Notes under the pieces: generated by a model
The model's database searches: none
What the model was told of the DNA's origin: nothing
What the model saw: only the letters and a program-made list of their open reading frames with translations
Position numbers and translations under genes: made by a program
DNA from: an uncultured Granulosicoccaceae bacterium
Lineage (GTDB): Bacteria > Pseudomonadota > Gammaproteobacteria > CALCKW01
Direction: 5' to 3'
DNA: 33,023 nucleotides
Assembly (NCBI GenBank): GCA_937925815.1
Contig: CALAMQ010000107.1
Location: forward strand, 1-33,023
Part shown: one piece after another, positions 17,638-26,441 of the stretch
Position numbering within the stretch: the first letter of the stretch is position 1
Layout: each line of letters opens with the position of its first letter

Positions 17638-18537
17638 CTAGTCGCCGCTGGCGACAGTGCCGACCAAACGACACCAGTCTCCGTCCCGAACAATCTCAAT
17701 TGCATCTAGAACACTGGTGTAGTGCTCGCGCAGAGAATCGGCCTGTTCAGCTAGGACACCGCTCAGAACCACGGCACCACCGGGGCGCACGCGCCCAACC
17801 AGTGTATCCCGCAACGCCAGCAAGGGACCGTGAAGGATGTTTGCGAGCAACAAATCTGCATGCCACTGAGGCCCAGCATCAGGCAAAGACGTCTCGAGCG
17901 ATGCAGCAACGCAATTCACGGCAGCGTTATCACGTGTTGCGGTCAACGCCTGGGGATCGAGATCGGTTGCCCAAACACGGCTCGCACCGAGCTTCAAGGC
18001 AGCAATGGCCAACACCCCCGACCCGCAACCGTAGTCAATCACGCTCTGGCCAAGTGGCGGTTGACTCGATAAGTGTTGCAGACAGAGAGAAGTCGTTGGA
18101 TGCGTGCCCGTACCAAAAGCCAAGCCTGGGTCAAGCATGACATTGACTGCAGAAGCGTCGGGCGGATCGGCAAAGCTCGGCACGATCCACAGCGCACCAC
18201 CGAAATGCATCGGTTTAAAGTGCGCCATCCAACGACGCTCCCAGGCCTCATCTTCGAGACGTTCAAGCTGCGAGGGTTCGATTGCGCGCCCGAGCGCCAA
18301 AGAGAGCTGATGCGCAAGTGCCTCGGCTGTCGCATCACCAGCGTAAAGCGCCACAACCACCACCGCATCCCACAAGGGTGTCTCGCCCGGTGGTGGCTCG
18401 AGAATCGGTTGGTCTTCAGCGTCGAGCAAGGTGAGCGAGAGCGCACCGGACTCAAACAATTGCACCTCTAGCGACTCCACCTCACCGCTGGAGGTGACCA
18501 CGCGGAACTGCCACCAACCGCCAGCCTCTTCACTCAC
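17638..18537 (-). CDS. prmA: Ribosomal protein L11 methyltransferase PrmA
   Basis: 299 residues, a cytoplasmic SAM-dependent enzyme that trimethylates ribosomal protein L11. The N-terminal substrate-recognition domain opens with WWQFRVVTSSGEVESLE. The linker carries ERRWMAHFKPMHFG. The methyltransferase domain has LDPGLAFGTGTHPTT, SAM motif I VIDYGCGSGVLAIAAL, ATDLDPQAL, and the PrmA-specific LLLANILHGPL. Length matches E. coli PrmA (293). The start is GTG at 18537, preceded by AGAGGAG at a good distance, which makes this start secure. It is 47 nt downstream of accC, the order seen in many gammaproteobacteria, and so probably part of the accBC transcript. Confidence 0.97.
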   Translation of the reverse strand: MSEEAGGWWQFRVVTSSGEVESLEVQLFESGALSLTLLDAEDQPILEPPPGETPLWDAVVVVALYAGDATAEALAHQLSLALGRAIEPSQLERLEDEAWERRWMAHFKPMHFGGALWIVPSFADPPDASAVNVMLDPGLAFGTGTHPTTSLCLQHLSSQPPLGQSVIDYGCGSGVLAIAALKLGASRVWATDLDPQALTATRDNAAVNCVAASLETSLPDAGPQWHADLLLANILHGPLLALRDTLVGRVRPGGAVVLSGVLAEQADSLREHYTSVLDAIEIVRDGDWCRLVGTVASGD

Positions 18538-18584
18538 ACAAAGACTCCTCTACTGCACGCAATCGCGCCGTGCAAACGCACGAC

Positions 18585-19934
18585 TCATTGATCTGTGCGC
18601 AGTAACGAGTTTTCGAGATAGTGAATGTCGACTCCGCCACCCAAAAAACCGGGGTCATCAAAAATGTCCAGCTGGAGCGGGATGTTGGTTTTAATGCCGT
18701 CGATGTGAATCTCGCTCAGTGCGCCACGCATCCGCGCCGCAGCGCGCTCGCGATCGTTGCCGTGCACAATCAACTTACCAATCATTGAGTCGTAGTGCGG
18801 CGGCACTTTGTAGCCGTTGTAGATGTGCGTTTCCATGCGCACACCAAGACCGCCAGGCGCGTGATACTGCTGAATCACGCCCGGTGACGGCATAAAGGTG
18901 CGCGGATCTTCGGCGTTGACTCGACACTCAAAGGCGTGCCCCCGCATCACGACATCATCTTGGGTGTAGCGAAGCGGCTCGCCTGAGGCGATGCTGATCT
19001 GCTGACGGATAATATCAATGCCAGTGACCATTTCGGTCACCGGGTGCTCGACCTGTACGCGGGTGTTCATTTCAATGAAATAGAACTCGCCGTCTTGATA
19101 CAGAAACTCAAAGGTCCCCGCGCCGCGGTATCCGAGGCGCTCGCAGGCGTCCACGCAGAGCTTGCCGATGCGTGCACGCTCTTCTTCGGTAATTCCCGGC
19201 GCTGGCGCCTCTTCGACCACTTTCTGGTGACGACGCTGCATGGAGCAATCACGCTCACCGAGATGAATGGCGTTGCCGTGGGTGTCGGAGAGCACTTGGA
19301 ACTCAATGTGTCGCGGCGCGCCCAGAAATTTTTCCATGTAGACGACGTCGTTGTTAAACGCCGCTTTGGCCTCTGCACGCGTGAGGCGGATTGAATCGGC
19401 GAGGTCGTCAGCCGATTCCACCACGCGCATGCCGCGCCCGCCGCCACCACCAGAGGCTTTGATCAACACGGGATAGCCGATGTCGTCGGCAATGCGCAGG
19501 TTGGTGTCATCGTCATCGTCGAGTGGCCCGCCCGATCCCGGCACACAGGGCACGCCCACTTCCTGCATAGCGCGGATTGCCGCGACTTTGTCGCCCATGG
19601 TGCGGATCAACTTGGCCGTGGGGCCGATGAAGGCAAAGCCGCTGGACTCCACGCGCTCAGCGAAGTCGGCGTTCTCTGACAGGAAGCCGTAGCCTGGGTG
19701 AATGGCGTCGCTGTTGGTGACTTCTGCCGCTGCAATGATGGCGGGTACGTTGAGGTAACTCTGCGCCGACTGGGCAGGTCCAATGCACACCGCTTCGTCT
19801 GCGAGCCGGACGTGTTTGAGGTCACGGTCGGCGGTGGAATACACCGCCACTGTGCTGATATCGAGATCTCGACAGCAGCGCATGATGCGCAGCGCGATTT
19901 CGCCGCGGTTGGCGATCAGGACTTTCTTAATCAT
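18585..19934 (-). CDS. accC: Biotin carboxylase subunit of acetyl-CoA carboxylase
   Basis: 449 residues, exactly the E. coli AccC length. It carboxylates biotin on AccB using ATP and bicarbonate, in the first committed step of fatty acid synthesis. Motifs: [24 protein letters not shown], the ATP-grasp glycine loop [29 protein letters not shown], and the active-site [16 protein letters not shown]. The ATG at 19934 fits the family; a GTG two codons upstream is possible. It is 13 nt after accB and co-transcribed with it. accA and accD are not in the window. Confidence 0.98.
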   Translation of the reverse strand: MIKKVLIANRGEIALRIMRCCRDLDISTVAVYSTADRDLKHVRLADEAVCIGPAQSAQSYLNVPAIIAAAEVTNSDAIHPGYGFLSENADFAERVESSGFAFIGPTAKLIRTMGDKVAAIRAMQEVGVPCVPGSGGPLDDDDDTNLRIADDIGYPVLIKASGGGGGRGMRVVESADDLADSIRLTRAEAKAAFNNDVVYMEKFLGAPRHIEFQVLSDTHGNAIHLGERDCSMQRRHQKVVEEAPAPGITEEERARIGKLCVDACERLGYRGAGTFEFLYQDGEFYFIEMNTRVQVEHPVTEMVTGIDIIRQQISIASGEPLRYTQDDVVMRGHAFECRVNAEDPRTFMPSPGVIQQYHAPGGLGVRMETHIYNGYKVPPHYDSMIGKLIVHGNDRERAAARMRGALSEIHIDGIKTNIPLQLDIFDDPGFLGGGVDIHYLENSLLRTDQ

Positions 19935-19947
19935 GGCCACGCCCCGA

Positions 19948-20433
19948 TCAAGCTTCGATCACAAACAGCGGTTGGTCAAACTCAACCGGCTCACCGTCAT
20001 TGACCAAGATCGCTTGCACCGTGCCGCTGAATTCGGCTTCGATGGGGTTCATGATTTTCATCGCCTCAATGATGCAGAGGCTGTCGCCCTTGGCGACTTT
20101 CTTGCCGACTTCGGCGAACGGTGGTGTGCCGGGCGCAGCCGAGCGATAAAAGGTGCCGACCATAATAGATTTGACGATCTCACCGGCTGGCAAGTTGCTC
20201 TCAGTCGCGGTCGGTGCCGGCGCTGGGGCAGCATTGAAGGCAGCTGGCGGCACGGCCACTGGGGCCGCCGCTGGCGCTGGTGCCGGTGCGGGCACTGCCA
20301 CGGGCGCTGCCATCACGGGCGCCGGGTGCCCGCAGGTGATGCGGACTGACTCTTCTCCCTCGCGTATTTCGATTTCGGCAATATCCGATTCCTCGAGCAA
20401 CTCGATGAGTTTTTTGACTTTTCTGATGTCCAT
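19948..20433 (-). CDS. accB: Biotin carboxyl carrier protein of acetyl-CoA carboxylase
   Basis: 161 residues, close to E. coli AccB (156). It carries biotin between the carboxylase and transferase halves of acetyl-CoA carboxylase. The N-terminal [20 protein letters not shown] is the family's assembly domain. Residues 38-78 are a flexible Ala/Pro linker. The biotinyl domain ends with [12 protein letters not shown], with Lys126 as the biotin site, and the thumb segment [14 protein letters not shown] is present. The start is the ATG at 20433; an upstream extension to 20466 has no family match. In E. coli AccB represses its own operon, and the 5' leader here is long and rich in dyads. Confidence 0.97.
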   Translation of the reverse strand: MDIRKVKKLIELLEESDIAEIEIREGEESVRITCGHPAPVMAAPVAVPAPAPAPAAAPVAVPPAAFNAAPAPAPTATESNLPAGEIVKSIMVGTFYRSAAPGTPPFAEVGKKVAKGDSLCIIEAMKIMNPIEAEFSGTVQAILVNDGEPVEFDQPLFVIEA

Positions 20434-20460
20434 GCGTAAACCTGTGGTGGGATGCGTCCT

Positions 20461-20500
20461 CGGCACGCGCTGCGCGTGTCGGTCTAACAGGCACTGCCTG
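20461..20500 (-). promoter_or_regulatory. Two dyads in the accBC leader
   Basis: A strong stem pairs 20461-20469 with 20473-20481 (core CACGCG-CTG-CGCGTG, one G-U pair). Next to it is CAGGCA-C-TGCCTG at 20488-20500, a perfect dyad with a single central base. Both would lie in the transcript leader, between the putative -10 and the accB ATG. The first suits an RNA hairpin; the second suits a protein site. No known riboswitch was recognised. Confidence 0.45.
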
Positions 20501-20523
20501 AGCGCGGTAACCTGGGCGCGATT

Positions 20524-20532
20524 AGTATAGCA
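20524..20532 (-). promoter_or_regulatory. Probable extended -10 promoter of accBC
   Basis: On the minus strand TGC-TATACT is an extended -10 element (TGn plus TATACT). It predicts transcription from about 20517, with a leader of about 84 nt. No convincing -35 exists, which is usual for extended -10 promoters. Confidence 0.5.
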
Positions 20533-20638
20533 ACAGAACGCCCTATTTCGGTGATTTTACGCGCTTTTCGCGCTCAGATCGGCACTCGATCCCAACCGAT
20601 CAGCATCACCACCATAGCCTTTGCAGAGGGAGGGCACC

Positions 20639-21262
20639 GTGTCAGATTGGACAGCTACCCCAACCGAGACCGATGTACTCGATTTTTGGTTTGGCGACAT
20701 CCGCGACGGTGACATCACCGACCCAGACAAGCGAAAGCGCTGGTTCAACAGCACCCCTGAACTCGACGCCGAAATAAGCAGCCGATTTCTACCACTCTAC
20801 GAAAGCGCCTTGGCCGGTTCGATGCACACCTGGCGTGCGCACGCGCGGGGCACGTTGGCGTTGGTCATTGTGCTCGATCAATTCCCACTCAATATGTTTC
20901 GCCGCTCACCGCGCGCGTTTGAGTCGGAGCAGTCTGCAGTGGACACCTGCCTGCACGCCATAGACGCCAACCACCCGAGCCAGCTCTCCTTCGTGGAATG
21001 CACCTTTCTTTATATGCCACTGATGCACGCCGAATCAGAGGACTTGCAAGCAGAGTCCGTGCGGCGTTACGAGAATTTAGTGACAACCGCCCCTGCGACA
21101 CTCAAAACGCAGGCTGAGCGCACAGCGGACTTTGCTCGAGAGCACCGCGATGTCGTCGCCCGTTTTGGGCGTTTCCCGCACCGCAACGCCGTTTTAGGTC
21201 GCGCCAACACAGCCGCTGAATCGGCCTATTTGGACGACAGTCCCGCACGTTACGGGCAATAA
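20639..21262 (+). CDS. DUF924 family protein
   Basis: 207 residues of the DUF924 family, all-helical TPR-like cytoplasmic proteins of unknown function. Family marks: VLDFWFGD at the start, KRWFNSTPELDAEI, LALVIVLDQFPLNMFR, FLYMPLMHAES, and near the C-terminus FARRFGRFPHRNAVLGR-like wording (here VARFGRFPHRNAVLGR). The start is the GTG at 20639 with GGAGG at 20629-20633; a TTG at 20621 would precede this site and is unlikely. It is divergent from accB across a 205-nt gap and lies 139 nt upstream of fabA on the same strand. A link to fatty acid synthesis is only positional. Confidence 0.88.
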   Translation: MSDWTATPTETDVLDFWFGDIRDGDITDPDKRKRWFNSTPELDAEISSRFLPLYESALAGSMHTWRAHARGTLALVIVLDQFPLNMFRRSPRAFESEQSAVDTCLHAIDANHPSQLSFVECTFLYMPLMHAESEDLQAESVRRYENLVTTAPATLKTQAERTADFAREHRDVVARFGRFPHRNAVLGRANTAAESAYLDDSPARYGQ

Positions 21263-21401
21263 GCACACAGCAAACCGTATCCAGATGCCCTCATGAAGCG
21301 TTAAAATGGTCGATTAACCGCGACCGACCGGCGATCGTTCAGATTCGGCCCCCTTTTCACAGCGGACCCGCGCCACCGCACCGTTCAACAGCAGGATTCC
21401 C

Positions 21402-21914
21402 GTGCACACCCAGTCCAGCTACACCAAAGAAGAACTCGTCGCCTGTGGCCACGGCAAGCTGTTTGGCCCCGGCAATGCGCAGCTTCCAAAAGACAACATG
21501 CTGATGATCGACCGCATCACGCACATTTGTGCCGACGACGGCGAACACGGCAAAGGCAGTATCATCGCCGAGCTCGACATCACACCCGAGCTCTGGTTTT
21601 TCGATTGCCACTTTCAAAATGACCCTGTCATGCCCGGCTGCCTCGGCCTCGACGCCATGTGGCAATTGGTGGGCTTCTTTCTCGGCTGGAAAGGCAACCC
21701 TGGACGCGGGCGGGCGCTCGGTGCCGGCGAAGTGAAATTTACCGGACAGGTGTTACCGCACGTCAAAAAAGTGGTGTACCGGCTCGATCTCAAGCGCGTC
21801 ATTGAACGCAAACTGGTGCTCGGTATCGCCGACGCCACCCTCGAGTCAGACGGCGAAACAATCTACACCGCCAAAGACCTGCGGGTTGGTTTGTTCCAAC
21901 CCGCTGACCTCTGA
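21402..21914 (+). CDS. fabA: 3-hydroxydecanoyl-ACP dehydratase/isomerase FabA
   Basis: 170 residues, a cytoplasmic hot-dog-fold dimer. It dehydrates 3-hydroxydecanoyl-ACP and isomerises trans-2- to cis-3-decenoyl-ACP, introducing the double bond of unsaturated fatty acids. His70 ([15 protein letters not shown]) and Asp84 (LGLDAMWQ) are the catalytic pair at the E. coli positions. [11 protein letters not shown] is also conserved. The start is GTG with AGGA about 6 nt upstream. fabB follows after 32 nt, the standard fabAB pair. TAAAAT at 21302-21307 could be a -10, but no -35 is clear. No FabR- or FadR-type operator was recognised in the 139-nt upstream gap. Confidence 0.97.
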   Translation: MHTQSSYTKEELVACGHGKLFGPGNAQLPKDNMLMIDRITHICADDGEHGKGSIIAELDITPELWFFDCHFQNDPVMPGCLGLDAMWQLVGFFLGWKGNPGRGRALGAGEVKFTGQVLPHVKKVVYRLDLKRVIERKLVLGIADATLESDGETIYTAKDLRVGLFQPADL

Positions 21915-21946
21915 CCTGACACGCCCAACCCCAACCGGAGCCAAAT

Positions 21947-23161
21947 ATGAAACGCGCCGTCATCACCGGCATGGGCATTGTGTCCAGCCTTGGCAACACC
22001 GTCGAGGCAGTCGCCGAATCACTGCGTGAGGGGCGCTCCGGCATCACCGCGAAAGCCGATTACACAGAGCGCGGTATGCGCTCACAGGTGGCCGGACAAC
22101 CGGACATCGACTTCGGCGAACACATCGACCGCAAGACATTGCGCTTCATGGGCCCGGCCGCAGCTTACGCCTATATCAGCATGCAGCAGGCCGTGGCCTC
22201 CGCCGGCTTGGATGCCGAAACGCTATCCAATCCACGCATTGGCATTATCGCGGGATCCGGTGGCGCATCCTCTGCGAGCCAAGTTGAAGCCGCAGACATC
22301 CTGCGCGACAAGGGCATTCGACGCGTTGGCCCCTACCGCGTGACGCAGACCATGGGCAGCACTGTCTCTGCGTGTTTGGCAACGCCGTTCAAAATCAAGG
22401 GCGTGAACTACTCCATCTCGTCCGCCTGTTCGACCAGCGCGCACTGCATTGGCAATGCGTTCGAGCAAATCCAACTCGGCAAGCAAGACATTGTCTTCGC
22501 CGGAGGTGGTGAGGAAGAACACTGGACAATGAGTTGCCTGTTCGATGCGATGGGTGCGATGTCCAGCCAATACAACGACGACCCCGCACGCGCCTCGCGC
22601 GCCTATGACGCCAACCGCGACGGCTTCGTGATTGCCGGCGGTGGCGGCATGATGGTGGTCGAAGAACTCGAACACGCACTCAACCGTGGCGCGACCATTC
22701 TCGGCGAGCTCGTCGGTTACGGTGCCACCTCTGACGGCCATGACATGGTGGCCCCGTCCGGCGAAGGCGCGGAACGCTGCATGCGTCAGGCCATTGCCAC
22801 AGTTGACGGCTCGATTGACTACATCAACGCCCACGGCACCAGCACGCCCGCTGGCGATATCCCCGAGCTTGAAGCCATCCGCCGGGTGTTCGGTGAGAAC
22901 GCCCCGCACATCAGCTCAACCAAGTCCCTCAGCGGACACTCTCTCGGTGCGACGGGCGTGCAGGAAGCGATCTATTCGCTGCTGATGATGCAAGGTGATT
23001 TTATTGCGGCGTCAGCCAACATTGAGACCCTCGACCCGGCAGCCGAGGGCTTTCCAATCGTGCGCGAGCGGATCGACAACACCAAACTGCAACGCGTGAT
23101 GTCCAACAGCTTTGGCTTTGGCGGCACCAATGCAAGCCTGGTGCTCCAGCGTTACGACTGA
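21947..23161 (+). CDS. fabB: 3-oxoacyl-ACP synthase I FabB
   Basis: 404 residues, the same size as E. coli FabB (406). It elongates cis-3-decenoyl-ACP and longer acyl-ACPs by condensation with malonyl-ACP. The full thiolase-fold active site is visible: nucleophile Cys161 in [10 protein letters not shown], His296 in [11 protein letters not shown], and Lys326 and His331 in [14 protein letters not shown]. The closing [14 protein letters not shown] is present. GGAG precedes the ATG. It is co-transcribed with fabA. Its last ten bases overlap the 3' end of the convergent psuG gene, with no terminator visible between them. Confidence 0.98.
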   Translation: MKRAVITGMGIVSSLGNTVEAVAESLREGRSGITAKADYTERGMRSQVAGQPDIDFGEHIDRKTLRFMGPAAAYAYISMQQAVASAGLDAETLSNPRIGIIAGSGGASSASQVEAADILRDKGIRRVGPYRVTQTMGSTVSACLATPFKIKGVNYSISSACSTSAHCIGNAFEQIQLGKQDIVFAGGGEEEHWTMSCLFDAMGAMSSQYNDDPARASRAYDANRDGFVIAGGGGMMVVEELEHALNRGATILGELVGYGATSDGHDMVAPSGEGAERCMRQAIATVDGSIDYINAHGTSTPAGDIPELEAIRRVFGENAPHISSTKSLSGHSLGATGVQEAIYSLLMMQGDFIAASANIETLDPAAEGFPIVRERIDNTKLQRVMSNSFGFGGTNASLVLQRYD

Positions 23162-24069
23162 GCCCGCACCAACGCCACGGCAATCTCGCCCGCGACAAAC
23201 GCATTGTGCTTGATCAGGGCAATATTGCTTTTCAGGCTGTCACCACCGGTTGATTCAGCAACCCGCTTTAGCAAAAAGGGGGTGACAGCAGGGCCAGAGA
23301 CGCCTTCGCGCGCACACGCGCTGAGCGCGCTTTCCACCGCGTCAGTGATCACGTCATTGGGCATCGCCAAATCCGCCGGGATGGGGTTGCCAACGACCGC
23401 GCCGCTGTCGAAACCCAACGCCCACTGGGTCGAGAGCGCCGCGGCAAGCTCGGCGGGGCTGTCAAAGCGCGCGTCCACTGCGAAGCCACTGTCGGTGGTG
23501 TAGAACGCGGGGAATTGATCGCTGCGGTAGCCGTACACCGGCACACCACGGGTTTCGAGGTACTGCAACGTGCGGCCAATATCCAAAATGGATTTGACAC
23601 CAGCGCACACCACCGCAACCGGTGTCTGTGCCAATTCCTCGAGATCCGCTGACACATCACCGCTGATTGCGACATCCCGGTGTACCCCGCCAATACCCCC
23701 TGTGGCGAACACTTTGATGCCCGCCTGATGTGCGCACCACATGGTGGACGCGACCGTGGTTGCACCGTCTTGGCCCGCGGTGAGCACGCGGGCCATGTCA
23801 CGTCGACTGACTTTGTCAACGGTGCTCGACTGCCCAAAACGTTCCAGTTGGCTCGCGTCCAAGCCGATGGCAATTTCGCCGTCGAGCAATGCGATGGTTG
23901 CGGGCACTGCACCGGCATCGCGAACCCGCTGCTCGACCGCGTGCGCCGTCTCCACATTTTGCGGCCACGGCATGCCATGCGAAATGATCGTCGACTCGAG
24001 CGCGACCACGGGCGCGCCCGAGGCCAGGGCTGCAGCAACCTCGGGGTGGGTGCGAAGAAATTGACTCAT
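23152..24069 (-). CDS. psuG: Pseudouridine-5'-phosphate glycosidase
   Basis: 305 residues. It splits pseudouridine 5'-phosphate reversibly into uracil and ribose 5-phosphate, in pseudouridine degradation. Conserved: [16 protein letters not shown] with Glu25, [27 protein letters not shown], and the Schiff-base Lys159 in [20 protein letters not shown] and the closing [13 protein letters not shown] are also present. The ATG at 24069 aligns with the family (E. coli PsuG 312); 15 extra upstream residues to 24114 were rejected. The partner kinase psuK is not adjacent, and there is no nucleoside transporter next to it. Its 3' end overlaps fabB by ten bases. Confidence 0.95.
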   Translation of the reverse strand: MSQFLRTHPEVAAALASGAPVVALESTIISHGMPWPQNVETAHAVEQRVRDAGAVPATIALLDGEIAIGLDASQLERFGQSSTVDKVSRRDMARVLTAGQDGATTVASTMWCAHQAGIKVFATGGIGGVHRDVAISGDVSADLEELAQTPVAVVCAGVKSILDIGRTLQYLETRGVPVYGYRSDQFPAFYTTDSGFAVDARFDSPAELAAALSTQWALGFDSGAVVGNPIPADLAMPNDVITDAVESALSACAREGVSGPAVTPFLLKRVAESTGGDSLKSNIALIKHNAFVAGEIAVALVRAQS

Positions 24070-24219
24070 TGACACACTCGTCTTATCTGATTCTGAAACA
24101 CAGGAAAATCGCATGGCGTGCGGGATTCAAACATCACGCCCGATAGGCCAGCAATAGTCTCAGCGGAGCGATACACTGCGCATTGCAGACACCAACGCTC
24201 CGTCTTAGGTAATCGTCTC

Positions 24220-24777
24220 ATGGCAAGTCAATCCAGCGGTAGCAAAGCCTACGCTCGACGCGACATCTTGCGTGTGGGACTGGCGGCCGCACTTGCCACA
24301 CAATCTCCGCATGCGTTGAGCGCACTGCCAGACCGGCGCTTATCGCTATACGGCGTGCACACTAATGAGTTCGTGGACGTCGTCTATTACCGCGACGGCC
24401 ACTACGACTCCGAGGCCCTCGCGCAGATTGATCACGCAATGCGCGACCACCGCCAAAACGAGGCCACCAAGATCGACTTGCAGTTAATTGACTGGCTGCA
24501 TCAGTTGCACACCACCTTGGGCGCCCCGGAGCCTTTTAAGTTTTTGTCGGGATACCGCACGCAAAAAACCAACGATGCGCTGCTCGCAGCTGGCCGCGGG
24601 GTTGCAAAAAAAAGCTACCACCTCTTTGGCCGAGCCATTGATATTTTGCCGCCCGGCGTGCCACTTTCAAATCTTGTGGATGCAGCGCGACAAAGTTCGA
24701 TTGGCGGCGTCGGACAGTACACGCGCATCGGCTTTGTTCATCTAGACACTGGCCCAGTTCGCACTTGGGTGCGCTGA
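24220..24777 (+). CDS. mepK: MepK/YcbK-like murein endopeptidase (DUF882, M15 family)
   Basis: 185 residues. The N-terminus has a twin-arginine signal, YARRDILRVGLAAALA (residues 11-26), so Tat export to the periplasm is likely, as for E. coli YcbK. The zinc site of the M15/DUF882 fold is complete: His134 and Asp141 in SYHLFGRAID, and His174 and Asp176 in FVHLDTG. FLSGYRTQKTN and RGVAKKSYH are the family's other marks. E. coli MepK cleaves 3-3 and 4-3 cross-links in peptidoglycan, and the same role is inferred here. The start is the ATG at 24220; the open frame from 24118 lacks family sequence. It lies between divergent psuG and convergent tag. Confidence 0.92.
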   Translation: MASQSSGSKAYARRDILRVGLAAALATQSPHALSALPDRRLSLYGVHTNEFVDVVYYRDGHYDSEALAQIDHAMRDHRQNEATKIDLQLIDWLHQLHTTLGAPEPFKFLSGYRTQKTNDALLAAGRGVAKKSYHLFGRAIDILPPGVPLSNLVDAARQSSIGGVGQYTRIGFVHLDTGPVRTWVR

Positions 24778-24783
24778 TTGACG

Positions 24784-25350
24784 CTAGGCTCCGGCCTTGT
24801 ACTGTGGACAGGTGACAAAGTGATCGTTCACCATGCCCACTGCTTGCATGAACGCGTAGCAGGTGGTCGGACCGACAAAGCGAAAACCCCGTTTTTTGAG
24901 CGCCTTGCTCATTGTTGTTGACTCTGGCGTACTGCTTGGCACATCCGCGAGTGACACGTGGGCATTGCGTCGTGGTGAGCCGCCGCCAAACGCCCAGATC
25001 CAGGTTGAAAACTCTCCAACCTCAGCCTCGAGCGCAATCAACGCCTTGGCGTTGGACACTATCGCTTCGACTTTTCCGCGGTGACGAATAATGCCAGGAT
25101 CAAGCAACAGCTTTTCAATTTTGGCAGGGCTGTAGCGCGCCACTTTCTCCGGTTCAAAATTCGCAAAAACCTTGCGGTAATGCTCACGTTTCTTCAGCAC
25201 CGTGATCCATGACAAACCCGCCTGCTGTCCCTCGAGATTCAAGCACTCGAACAAGCGGTTGCGCTCTGTCTCTGGCCGCCCCCACTCATTATCATGGTAA
25301 GCGACATAAAGCGGATCATCGCCGCACCAAGAACACCGTCCGGAATCCAT
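24784..25350 (-). CDS. tag: DNA-3-methyladenine glycosylase I
   Basis: 188 residues, as E. coli Tag (187). It removes 3-methyladenine from alkylated DNA in base excision repair. The zinc ligands are present at shifts of two from E. coli: Cys6, His19 (YHDNEWG), His177 and Cys181 (NDHFVTCPQY). GLSWITVLKKRE and FRFVGPTTCYAFMQA form the helix-hairpin-helix and base-binding parts. I chose the ATG at 25350 by homology. In-frame ATGs at 25389 and 25401 would add residues and overlap the divergent dusC start region. It is divergent from dusC (49 nt between starts), and its stop is 6 nt from the mepK stop. Confidence 0.95.
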   Translation of the reverse strand: MDSGRCSWCGDDPLYVAYHDNEWGRPETERNRLFECLNLEGQQAGLSWITVLKKREHYRKVFANFEPEKVARYSPAKIEKLLLDPGIIRHRGKVEAIVSNAKALIALEAEVGEFSTWIWAFGGGSPRRNAHVSLADVPSSTPESTTMSKALKKRGFRFVGPTTCYAFMQAVGMVNDHFVTCPQYKAGA

Positions 25351-25399
25351 CTCTCTGCACTGTGACCTCTGAGCCAACAACGGTACCATTGCATCCGAC

Positions 25400-26356
25400 A
25401 TGAGCTCCACACCCAATCAACCGCTGATACTGCTCGCACCAATGGAAGGGGTGATGGACTGGCGCATGCGTGATCTGGTGACAGCCTATGGCGGCTTTGA
25501 CTTGTGTGTGTCGGAGTTCATCCGGGTCGTAGATCAACTGCTGCCTCATCGCACCTTCGAGCGCCTGTGCCCCGAACTCGCCCGCGGCAGCCAAACGCAC
25601 TGTGGCACGCCCATGCGCGTTCAGCTCCTGGGTCAATCACCCGAGCACATGGCTGCCAATGCGCTGCGCGCGGTGTCTCTTGGCTCCCCGGGCATCGACT
25701 TGAATTTTGGCTGTCCAGCGAAAACCGTCAACCGTCACCATGGCGGCGCGGCGCTGCTGGCCACACCCAACCTGATTCACGACATCGTGCGCGCGGTGCG
25801 AGACGCCGTCCCAGCCGGTCACCCAGTCACCGCCAAAATGCGGCTAGGCTGTGATGACGCCGCGCTCGCCGTGGACAACGCCACCGCCATCGCAGAGGCC
25901 GGCGCCTCTTGGCTGGTGGTGCACGGCCGGACGCGCGCGCAAGGCTATCGGCCGCCAGTAGATTGGGAGGCCATCGGCCGTGTTGCCGACTCAGTGACGC
26001 TGCAAGTGATCGCCAACGGCGACATCAATTCACCCGACGACTACAACCGCTGCCGCGCTATCAGCGGATGCGAGGACGTGATGGTCGGTCGTGGCGTGCT
26101 CGCGACCCCTAACCTCGCGCGGGTACTCAGGGGCCATGCATCCCCACTGCCGTGGTCTGATATCACCAACGCGTTGCTGCGCTATGCCGACTACGACCAA
26201 GCCAAAAAAGCCGACCACTATCTGACCGGCAGACTCAAACAATGGCTAAAAAATCTAGTGCCTCACTACCCTGAAGCGGCGCAGCTTTTCACACTCATTC
26301 GCACCGAACGCGCCACTGCACCGGTGTTGGACAGCATCCGCAGCAGCGCGCTGTAA
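25400..26356 (+). CDS. dusC: tRNA-dihydrouridine synthase C
   Basis: 318 residues, an FMN TIM-barrel enzyme. It is of the DusC branch, which in E. coli modifies U16 of tRNA. Seen: LLAPMEGVMDWRMRDL, VQLLGQSPEHMA, catalytic Cys105 in LNFGCPAKTVNRHHGGAAL, VVHGRTRAQGYRPPVDWEAIG, ANGDINSPDDY, and VMVGRGVLATPNLAR. The wording EGVMD at the start and NRHHGG after the cysteine separates it from DusA and DusB. Length matches DusC (315). It is the second Dus enzyme in the window and unlinked to dusB. The ribosome site is weak, and the promoter must overlap the start of the divergent tag gene. Confidence 0.95.
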   Translation: MSSTPNQPLILLAPMEGVMDWRMRDLVTAYGGFDLCVSEFIRVVDQLLPHRTFERLCPELARGSQTHCGTPMRVQLLGQSPEHMAANALRAVSLGSPGIDLNFGCPAKTVNRHHGGAALLATPNLIHDIVRAVRDAVPAGHPVTAKMRLGCDDAALAVDNATAIAEAGASWLVVHGRTRAQGYRPPVDWEAIGRVADSVTLQVIANGDINSPDDYNRCRAISGCEDVMVGRGVLATPNLARVLRGHASPLPWSDITNALLRYADYDQAKKADHYLTGRLKQWLKNLVPHYPEAAQLFTLIRTERATAPVLDSIRSSAL

Positions 26357-26441
26357 GACAAAGACTGCCGTCAAAGCCCGACACTGCGTCAGACTGTGCC
26401 AAAGTCATCACTGTAGATGACGCACCGCTAGAGTAAAACCG

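Noticed and set aside
22223-22909. 228-codon minus-strand frame opposite fabB
   Set aside because: Antisense to fabB, a textbook gene with complete active site. No independent support.
24100-24220. GGGATTCAAACATC looked like a tRNA T-arm
   Set aside because: No matching acceptor, anticodon or D arms could be folded around it.
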